A DNA stretch of 64,000 nt, taken from assembly GCA_973895155.1 (NCBI GenBank), contig OZ316891.1, positions 8,928,001 through 8,992,000 on the forward strand, read 5' to 3'. Position 1 is the stretch's first letter. Each line of letters opens with the position of its first letter. This document shows positions 55,093-64,000 of this stretch, one piece after another. The stretch is from Marsupella aquatica. Taxonomy: Eukaryota > Marchantiophyta. The position numbers and the translations under genes are program-made. The notes under the pieces were generated by a model. The model was not told the DNA's origin, made no database searches, and was given only the letters and a program-made list of their open reading frames with translations.

Positions 55093-58000
55093 TTAGGTTC
55101 TCTTCATAATTTTTTCTGGGACATAGATACTTCTGACTAATCCGTCACCACATGCTTCCAAGTCTCTGAACAAGGATACTAAGCTAGACTGTCCATTTTC
55201 AATTTTCTTTCTCTTCGCCTTTCTCGCGTCTGGTTTAAGAGGATTGGACATCGTGAGACCCATCGCATCACTACCTATAGTGTCATACCATATGGTACAA
55301 GAATCTCTGAGCCGCGGCTTCAGCTCCTCTACAAATGAGGTGATTGGATCAAAACCAATGAGCAAGTGATTTCTTGCAGCTCTAATACCCCTCTTCAGTA
55401 TTCTCTCTGGAACTAGAGAAAGCACGTCATTTGGTGCATCCATTGTCCTGACAGGGTTGTCATGGACAACACCTGGAAACAATACACGACTAGGATGAGG
55501 TAGGCTCTCTTGATGCAGAAGGATCACTACGTCATAGTTTTCTAAAGAAGTTCGGAACAACGACTGCCATCTTGTTTCATCGCCATCACCTCTAATCAGT
55601 AGATTAAGCAGAGTAGCCGAGCTTCTAGCATAGGCCACCAAGCGCTTCAGAGAGTTGCCTGTTGGTGAGGCCCTAGTCCAGCTTTCCGATCCCATGTCAT
55701 AAGCTGTGGCGATGTACATAGCTGGAACTGTGTCATCCTGCTGCTTGTTAAACTCTGAGTGTATTTGTTCCTTATCTGCCGCTGTGAGCTCTCCATTGAT
55801 GTCAACAATGAACGGTGTTAAAGACCAGTCATGTTTGAACAATAGCTGCAGAAATCTGCCAAATAAAGCGATTTCCCATCAGTATTCGGCCCAACTAATT
55901 CTATCATATTTGGAAAGTCAGGAACCAGATACACAGACCACTCAGACAACGAGTTTAACACCGCATTGTCCAGCCCTACGGTGAGGCAGGTATGGACTAG
56001 AGAAAAATGTATTATCATCATTGTGGTCTTCGAAGACTTCCTACCCAATGCCTTGCAAGATAAAACAAGCTTAAGAACGACTCCACTCTGGCATCAAATA
56101 CCTCTGGAAACCTGTGATTCTTGAAGAAGGCGGCCTGTTGGGTGCTGGGCTCACAAACAAGTGTGCAACAATGAGCTCGACTGCTTCCTCGGCAATCATA
56201 CCAGAAAGAAGGTGCGACGCAAGCCATCGCTTTGCTAACCTGCACATTGGCCGAAGTGGATCAGCCAAAAAATCTCAAGAAACCCCAAACATCCAGGATA
56301 TCATTGTGAGTCCAGATCATATACCATTTGACACGTTAGAAATCGATTACCTTACGGTTGGGCTGTAGGCAGAATAAGTTCCGTGCAAGCCATAGAGTGC
56401 ACTGGCGTGCAAACTGCGAAGAAGTAGGTCACTTTGAGGTTCAGGGATTTGATGCTTTGACGCTGTTGCTGTTGAAACAAACTTGGCGGACAGATTCCCT
56501 GCTACCAAAGACGAGCTGATTCTTTCCTTCTTGAGATGAGTGGGGTCTTTGTCATAGAGGATACTGAGTCTGAACACAAAACCTTGCATCAACAAGTCTA
56601 CTGCATCCTCAGCGGCAACACAAGATACTCCCCACTTTTCCTGCATAGTGTCGGCGATTTTAAGACAGAAAGCAACTTTTGTCTTTTGAATGGCAACAGG
56701 ATCATCTGGCCATCTTCCGGACCCTTCGAGTTGCAGGACGACTTGCAGCGGATCTGGACAAGCACCGATAACTTGAGGGGTCCTCTGTGGGGCACTCTCG
56801 TCAGCTAAAGGATGGGGTTGTGGGTAATACACTGCAGTCTGTCTGAACGCTGCACTCAAAGGCTGGACACTGACAACCTTGAGGGGTAAATTCTCTATTG
56901 CTCGGAGCTTCTTAGACAAAGTTTCAAAAGCGTCCAATAACTTTGGCATGACAGCAACTTGGTCTTTATCTCTAATAAGGAGGGCAAAATCAAGCTGTCC
57001 AGCAGTAACTTTGATGGCTGATGATGACAAAGATAGGTGTTTGCCAAGAATGTGATGGACAACTTGGCTGATGATGAGATGCCGCTTCCACGGCTCAATT
57101 TCCCAAACGGCCGTCTCGCAAATCTTTCCGTCCTTAAACCGCCGCAACTCGGACCTCTCACCCCAGAATGCTCTGAACTTTTTGGCCTCGACTTTGTTAT
57201 CTGCATCAGGGCCGATATCCGCCATCCGCAATGCAACATCCGTGCTATTCAGAACAATTCCAATGTAGATTGGAGAAGATCCAACGCATTCCAGGCCTTT
57301 GCAAGGATTCCATCCAGAAGGTAGACTACGTTGAATGACCCGAACAAGGGCTGCTCTATCACCAAGAGCCCTCGAAAGGAGGTCTTCTACATGTTTCTCA
57401 TAGACTGTACTCCTTTCCTGGTCCAAACACCACGAAATCGCTGTCGAGACTGGTGATGATACATCAAGTCTGATTAAAATCAACCCACAAACAGGACACC
57501 TTTACATTAAATCTGAGCACATGAGAACCCCAAAAACATAATCAAAACAAACCCAAAGGTTGCATAAATTTCAAAACTCATCAACGCCAGCTGTTTAAGG
57601 TCACAAGTTTTTCATATCCGTCCAATACTAGGTCATAGCTGTGGGATGACACTACTCAAAGACCCAATAAGGATAGGCTGCGAGAGGTGTGTGCCATCAT
57701 TTAATTTACTTTGCTCTAGGCGATTTTCAGCGCTTAATGTGCCACTGTCTTGGCGCACAAGTGACTCTAATCAATTCGCCATATCCCAGACGTACATAAA
57801 ATCAAAGCGGGTACGTCAATCGAAAGGTTTAGTACTTCTCACGAACAACTTTGAAAAACTACAATTCCGCACGTCAATAAGGAATGAGCGACGTCATGAG
57901 CAATACTAGATATCTGTAAGTGACCACCACCCCTTAAACACATCCACATCACGGAAATCCTATCGATCAGATTACGTAATGGTAAGACGAAGGAGTATAC

Positions 58001-61000
58001 ACGACATCGAGATTCACACCTCACATGATGATCAAATTTCGAGGCAAAGTCAACAGGGGTCATGAATACACAGTCGAATCCTCCATCCCTTGTATCCTTC
58101 AGAGCTTCCAAGCTACGAATAGCATCCTCCTTCAACTGCGTAGACAACACGGTAGAAGACTGAGAATCAAAAAATGGCCAAGACCACGCATTGAGTTTAC
58201 GAGAAGCCTACGCAAATAGAATTATCACTACCAGATCAGCGAGGCAGCGTCCACGGCAGCGTGTCATTGACTCAATCCGAGAACGTACAAGGAGCATCAA
58301 CGAGAGGATTACCTCGAGCAGAGAACTCTTCGTCATTCGATGAGCTAGATTCAAAATCCCCGATGGATCACTCATAACCGCATCAAACGACGTCTTCATC
58401 ATTTGCTTGGCCTGAATACAACATTTATCGGACACAGGTAAATGACGTGAAGTACTGCCAAAGACAACCGATCTCAGACATGGCTCCAAAGAAGCCCTGT
58501 GATACAATGAAAGGGTCAGAGAAGACACAATCCTAGAATCGGAGACAGTTGCGACTGAAACTCACATCTGAAGTCCGGGCGATGGAATCCACTTTCTGCA
58601 GGTAAATCCCTTTACCAAGGACATCGGCGTTACCTGGACCAGGAGACATCTCACAATGAGACAACTCACAACAATAGAGGGAAAAGGAGACCACTCTACA
58701 TCATATACGAATAGCAGGGACAACTATTTAAGAGTCTCTCAGTACTTCTTAGAGGGTTGTGATTCCCACACAAGGACGAATCCTTTCAGCACAAGGGTAG
58801 TCATCATCGAGACCGTACTCCATTATAGCAATAAGATATACATAATCCTGGTGTAGACTAAATCAAGACGTACAGGAAAGAGGAGTTAAGTAACAAAATA
58901 GGCTTACCAATGGCTTCCAATGTCACTCGAAAAGCCTGCAGACAGGTCATGTGCTCCGTTATTCGAGTTTTTCCCGCAGGAGAACTCAAATACACCACCA
59001 GCGCGGACAACAAGAATCCACTTAGTTTCTCCCTCTGCCCCCATTCCGGGCTCCTCTGCCTCAACCACACCTGGCCAACAAAGAATGTCAACAAAGCGAC
59101 TTCCCATTCAACCTCCCCACCTTCTACAGGCAAATCTATTAGTGAGTCGACACCAAGACCGTCACACTGCTGTCAGACGCATCAAGACTCCATTGCAATC
59201 ACAACCGCGTCAGGTATTGAGGTCCCTTAAATACTCACTACGATACTCGAGCACACCAAGTACTTGGCTAGGAACAAGTACTGTTCTATTATAATCACGT
59301 GTCACAATGACGTCTGGAGGACAAACAATGGCCCGAAAAGCTTGACGCCGGTGCGGGATGTAGAATCTCACCTTGGCCAGGGAGACAGCGTCTCGGAGGA
59401 CATTGGACTTCGAGAGCCCGTTCTGCAACCACGCTGAAACGTCCTCAATAAGCATATCCTCCATAATTCCTGAGTTGTAGAAAGGGGTGGGCTTTGCGGT
59501 CCCTTCTGTCCTGGCAACCACATGCATGAACTATGGTGAGCTCGATAGGACGAAAGTTACCGCGACGACCAGCCGTAAAGAAGGCAAATTAGCCGAAATC
59601 TACAACTGATGTGGGTTTCGGAAAAATCTGAATAGCAAAGGGACAGCCTGGGACTCCAAAACAATCAAAGAACGACCGATCAATTAGCACACTAACTACA
59701 AGACTTGTTACGACCCCAACCTTCTATGACTCTACCAGCAACAACAGAAGATTGAATATTCGTATGTCTGCAGCTTCAGTCGAAAGATGGTGATTTTTTG
59801 ACAACATGGTTGTTCAGTAGTTTTCGGATTTTATTTTGCATCATTAGCTGCAGACTCCGAGACAATCGCATCACTCGTAATGACCTCACAAACTGCATCT
59901 AATAATACTTTTCTCCAAGCATCTACTAGTAAGCCACTGGGCACAGACCTAGCAAAACCTCCAAGTCGATACATTAACACACCTCACAGAAAGGACTCAA
60001 GTTCAAAACAATCCATCTCACCTTCGTCTTTGGCATCCCGGACATTGTTCCTCCCCAATGCAAGCTTGGAAATGTCGAACACATCCGTCAAAATAGATGG
60101 CAGGATCCTGATGAAGAATTTACTCGTTGCCCCAGTCTCATCTGGGCCAGGCCTCAAAACCAAAATGGGTTTCCGAGAGTCATAACAGAATGACGACCAC
60201 TCTATACTGGAGATGGCAGAACACTTCCGAAGCTTTCGCTCTAGCAATGCTAAATACAGTATCCGCTTCCCATAGTATCGATGATTTAAGAAGTCTTTCT
60301 CATGAAAGCATGCCTGAGAAGTAGATAGATGAAACCGGCTCAGTCAAAGGTTGGAAATAAATCGGACAAACAATTCAGAATACTAATACAAACAATCAAC
60401 TAGGACGTAGGTAGACGATATCGGCTTAAACCAGACGTTACGAGTAAAGCAACAAAAAATTACGAGAAGCTACCGGAACATATAATAGTGACATTGAACA
60501 GAGCTGTAAACAATCAACTAGAAACGACAAAGGCCACTTGAATGCTGCAGCTTCAGTCGAAAGATGGTGATTATTTTACAACACTGGTAATTCAGTAGTT
60601 TTCGGATTTTTTTACATCATAAGCTGCAGAATCGGCGATGACAGAAAGTCCCGACTCAAAAGCCTAGAAATTTAGAGTATTCCCCCAAAGAAGAGAACAC
60701 TCACAAACTCGCAAACTTCTTCTAAACTAAGGCAAATTCGGATATGAAGACTCTGGAACAGAGAACAGGGCAGGGTGGTACCTTGGGCATCCGCACAGCC
60801 AAATCAATACTCTGAAGTGGTTTTGTCACAGTTTGAGAAGCGTAACTCCCGACGACTTCAACAGAATCTGGCTTCTGAAATTTGAATTGTGCTTTCTCTT
60901 CAGGAACACCCAACTCCTTGAGCGTTGCAGAGGCTAGGGCGGGAGACACCTGATCGATAATACAGGGTAAAACGTTCAGAATGAACACTTCCAGGACCTA

Positions 61001-61601
61001 GTTCACTGACACCACTTTCCCATCTGGACTGTAAACTAGTGCGAGTCAACGGACAGACTGAAAGCACGAAACACGACCTCACTCGAGACTAAACACATCC
61101 AATGAAAATTTCCTGTACCCAGCTACCTTGAAAAATAAAGTACAACCCCGTAAATGGAAGAGAACCACAGTGTTTTAGTTCACCTTGCAAGAGACTAACC
61201 CGCTATCCAACAACTCCCAAGAACTACCACTCCAGCACCTCCATCAAGCCTAAACAGCCTCAAAATTAACCTCAACGATATGACAAGGTGTCCCTCAGAG
61301 ATCAAAACCATATCCCCCGATGTCACCGCCATGGGCAAGAAATGCTTTCAGAACCGGTACATTACAGCATCACGGAGAGACATCCCAGAAGCCATACGAC
61401 ACAGTTTTGCTTCAAAAATGGCAAACAGCACGTACAGAAGGTGAGAGATCGATGACATACCTCAGCAACATCAAGGCCCAGAAGGATCTCGCGCACCGCT
61501 CGGACTGCTGACTCCACAACTTTGGTCCGTCCATGGTAGTCCACCCTGACTTCTTTCAAGAGCTCCTCCACCTTGGCCGCGGCCAGGGGACTCGCCGCCA
61601 T
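55093..61601 (-). CDS. Nucleolar protein 6 (NOL6 / Nrap / Utp22)
   Basis: Eleven exons join in phase through GT-AG introns: 61,461-61,601; 60,782-60,949; 60,022-60,313; 59,372-59,505; 58,908-59,070; 58,566-58,633; 58,313-58,411; 58,020-58,159; 56,351-57,469; 56,102-56,239; 55,093-55,855. The product is 1074 aa, normal for the family. Nrap blocks include SVEVVGSYASQTVTKP near residues 85-100, the plant-type PFYNSGIMEDMLIED, DGGFDCVFMTPVDFASKFD, FWGERSELRRFKDGKICE, VRLAKRWLASHLLSG, FKHDWSLTPFIVDINGEL and LKRLVAYARSSATLL. In yeast and animals this protein is part of the UTP-C/small-subunit processome and is needed for 18S rRNA maturation in the nucleolus. It has the nucleotidyltransferase-like fold but is considered inactive. 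The exon 6/7 junction is the least certain; it could hide a further small exon. Introns 2 and 3 carry two copies of a short repeat. A telo-box lies upstream. Confidence 0.93.
59768..59853. mobile_element. MITE-like repeat, copy 1, in NOL6 intron 3
   Basis: An 86-bp sequence begins CTGCAGCTTCAGTCGAAAG and ends TTAGCTGCAG, so CTGCAGCT/AGCTGCAG form an 8-bp inverted terminal repeat. It shares GAAAGATGGTGATT and TTCAGTAGTTTTCGGATTTT with copy 2 at 60,545. No clear target duplication is seen. Confidence 0.55.
60545..60629. mobile_element. MITE-like repeat, copy 2, in NOL6 intron 2
   Basis: An 85-bp sequence with the same ends (CTGCAGCTTCAG ... AAGCTGCAG) and the same orientation as copy 1, mostly identical with small differences in the T-rich parts. 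It lies in the adjacent intron, 777 bp away. Confidence 0.55.
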
Positions 61602-61715
61602 CGCTACGAGAAGGAGCCACTGCTGAGAATGGGGTTTGAAATCGATGCGCAGCAGCTATAATGGAGAAGTGACGGACCATCGACAGAAGTGAAGGAGTCC
61701 GGTCGAAGGAGGGAG

Positions 61716-61734
61716 AACCCTAAACCCTAAACCC
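61716..61734. promoter_or_regulatory. Telo-box (AAACCCTAA) upstream of NOL6
   Basis: Two tandem AACCCTAA-type units lie 115-133 bp upstream of the NOL6 start codon. Telo-boxes are common in promoters of plant ribosomal-protein and ribosome-biogenesis genes, where they act with site II elements in dividing cells. The position and the gene's role fit this; it is not tested here. Confidence 0.6.
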
Positions 61735-64000
61735 GGAGCGAGAGCTTTTAGGTATCCGAGCCATAGACGAGGGCGCCCATACTACTACTCTGGTTCCATG
61801 AGGCTCGCCCTCACTCTCGTATCGTCAGAATCATAAAGCTGGGATCGGATATCTACTCAACCATTTAAAGCTTGGATAGCATCTAAAAAGTTCTTTGCAT
61901 GAAAGTAGCTTTTTTCATCATAAGTCCATGCTATCCTGGTTGACAATACATGTTTTCATCAATCCCATGTGAACTCACTTTGATTCACTAGTAAACTTTG
62001 GAGTTAGGGACAACTCTTATAGGGTGTCTCAAAGCCTCAAATTTGATGGACCTTAAGTAGGTGGTCAAGGTTACCGACAGACAAATTTATGGACTACCAA
62101 ATACACGTTCCATAACTTTTTGCCATTACAATCGGCCATATACTATGACAAAGGCTAGTGAAAGTAAAAAAATTATATAACCCTATGAAGTACTTATGGT
62201 GAATTGTTTATGACCAAAAGCCATTGTCCACACTTTTGAAGCTTTGAGACACGCTTATACTTCATGTAAACTTGTCCTGCACTTATGAATCTCAAAGCCA
62301 ACTTGCATGTGGACGACCCTTAGATTTCTGGCACTCAACTTCATGGCAGCATAGTATTCATTGAGAATATAGTGGGAAAACCTCCTCATCCTGCAGGTTT
62401 AGTGGGGAAGGTATGGCAAGGGGCGGAAACTCCCCGCCCTTGAAGTCCCATACTTTGAAAAGAGAATAAGACAACCAAGTACTCTTTTCACCCTATCATT
62501 TACCCATGTTGTCTGTGGATTTACTATGCACCTTTCTGTCAGCCACTCGCTCCATGCCCCTCTTATTCCCCTAACTTGCAATTGGCTCTTGCATATGTCT
62601 TTTGTGAGGAGAGAGTTCAAAGCTCTTTGACTCCCAACAAGTTGCAGTGAGTTCAAAATTTGGCAAGATTTCAATTATAGAAAAGAGGAGGTTTGCTTTG
62701 GGCTCTCAGTGAAAGTGTTGTCAATTGCAAATTTGGCAGCATTTCAATCTCAAAGAGTTGTCTACTTCTGGCTCCAAATGAAAGAGTCAACAGCTGCAAT
62801 TTGGCTTCCCTTTCCAATTGGGTCTTAGCTTCCCCATTGAATGCTTTATTAGTTCAGTCGTTGTCATGTAATTCTACTGCAGTTGCTCCTGGAATGGAGG
62901 AGTGTTTCCCTTTCCAACTGGGTCCCAATTTTCTAGTGAATGCTTTAAAGTTGTATTTATCATTGTAAATTTGTTGTAGCCATTGCCATGGCTGGGAACA
63001 AGGGAGTCTATCCAACTGCGTCCTAGTACTTTGAACTTGCCTCGTGCCATGACATGTTATGTTACGTTCAAAAGCTGGACATTTGGCCCACAAGCCAAAA
63101 CATTTTGCTTCAATCGCCGCCTTCTAGAGGAATGAGAACTTCAAAGTGGTTTTTGTCAATTGGAGGTGAGCACAAGTGAGCAGGAGTCATTAGTAGGAGA
63201 ACTGGAGCAAGAGTGCATGTTAACCAACCTCCACATTTTGTAGCTCCAATTCCCTGCATTAAGGCCTGCATATTCTATACTGTGAAACGACAAAACATAG
63301 ACACTTGAGTGGGAAACTACAATCAAGGACACAAAGATGCTTGTAGGGTTCACATGTAGCAAGGAAGTAGATCCCCTGGAACATCAAAATCTGAAAAAGG
63401 AGAAACTAACACTTAAACAAATAGGGCAAATGAAAATCCCCAAAAACCTAACAAGAGAAAAACAGATCCAGTAGTACAATAGTGCAATGATCTAATAGTC
63501 CATAGTAACAACATTAGTAGGGTGCTACTCATGCCATCAAATAATGTGATGATCTGCATACTAGGGGGATCAGTACCCCTTGAATGACCCTCTCTATTCT
63601 AAAGTCAAATCTCTCCATTCTAACAAAATACAAGGCTCAGATTTTATCTTTGTGTGGAAGAAAACTGAATTACCCAAGGCCATCCTCATGTAAGCCACCC
63701 TTACATCCTAGTATCAACTGTGTGTAAGTGCAAGATAGGGGCTCTTTCTTGACAAAGGCGAACGACATTGCAAAGATTTCCGGGTGAGCATTGGGCAAGA
63801 TGAGAGAATTCTAATTTAGACACCATAATATCCAATCACACTCTTTTTGCTCATAGTCTCTTTATAAATTGTCATTGTGGTGTAAAAACCTCCTTGGCCA
63901 ATCAATTGTGGCATGGTGACATTGTCTCTACTAAGGTATGAGATGGGTCTAAATGTGTCATTGTGCACATTTCCCTGCCTGCCCAACAATATCACTCTCC
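61735..64000. other. NOL6 upstream flank, with a diverged repeat
   Basis: No supported gene. At about 62,810-63,000 two units of about 105 bp share CCCTTTCCAA.TGGGTC, TGAATGCTTTA and GTTG...CC.TGG, and TTCAATT/CATTTCAATCTC phrases precede them. The rest is AT-rich and featureless to me. Confidence 0.4.

Noticed and set aside
55863-56101. Open minus-strand frame between NOL6 exons 10 and 11
   Set aside because: Direct joining of 56,102 to 55,855 restores the conserved ITGFQR/FLQLLFKHDW sequence in phase, so this is an intron.
1-64000. CRISPR arrays, operons and bacterial-type promoters
   Set aside because: The spliced plant genes show nuclear DNA, and the repeat arrays lack the regular repeat-spacer pattern.

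Overview
The window is nuclear DNA of a land plant. Three things show this: spliced genes with GT-AG introns, a CslD-type cellulose synthase-like gene with the plant N-terminal RING-like domain, and TTTAGGG-type motifs. The CslD C-terminus and the transposon load would suit a non-seed plant (bryophyte or lycophyte), but the sequence alone does not fix the species.

Layout. Bases 1-30,200 are a cluster of transposons. CACTA-1 (about 343-14,632) is a decayed En/Spm element. It carries a broken Transposase_21-type gene, a broken TnpA-like gene, a captured PHD-finger gene fragment and a nested inverted-repeat element. A degenerate coiled-coil/RING-like gene remnant lies on its right side (14,633-15,755). 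CACTA-2 (16,834-26,580) has matching CACTACAACA ends and a GTT target duplication. It encodes a minus-strand TnpA-like protein (one frameshift), an apparently intact SET-domain protein and a transposase gene with only two lesions. A decayed hAT transposase with DUF659 follows on the minus strand (26,880-29,166), beside a GC-rich CCCGGGCC repeat tract.

Bases 30,200-64,000 hold four host genes, all on the minus strand, separated by repeat-rich intergenic DNA. They are a short-chain dehydrogenase (31,328-32,308; 2 exons, 284 aa), CslD (35,803-40,194; 3 exons, 1191 aa), a plastid-type UPF0301/DUF179 (AlgH-like) protein (44,580-46,086; 2 exons, 332 aa) and nucleolar protein NOL6/Nrap/Utp22 (55,093-61,601; 11 exons, 1074 aa). 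I built all four exon models by hand. Each closes in frame through canonical splice sites. The gene functions are unrelated (unknown metabolism, wall polysaccharide synthesis, unknown plastid role, ribosome biogenesis), so this is not a pathway cluster.

The most unusual signal is that both CACTA elements carry chromatin-type domains: a PHD/extended-PHD histone-reader fragment in CACTA-1 and a SET (lysine methyltransferase-type) protein in CACTA-2. The SET gene is divergently paired with the TnpA-like gene, and the element's GCGAAG-type subterminal motifs recur in internal clusters around that gene. This suggests, but does not prove, an element that could act on its own chromatin state.
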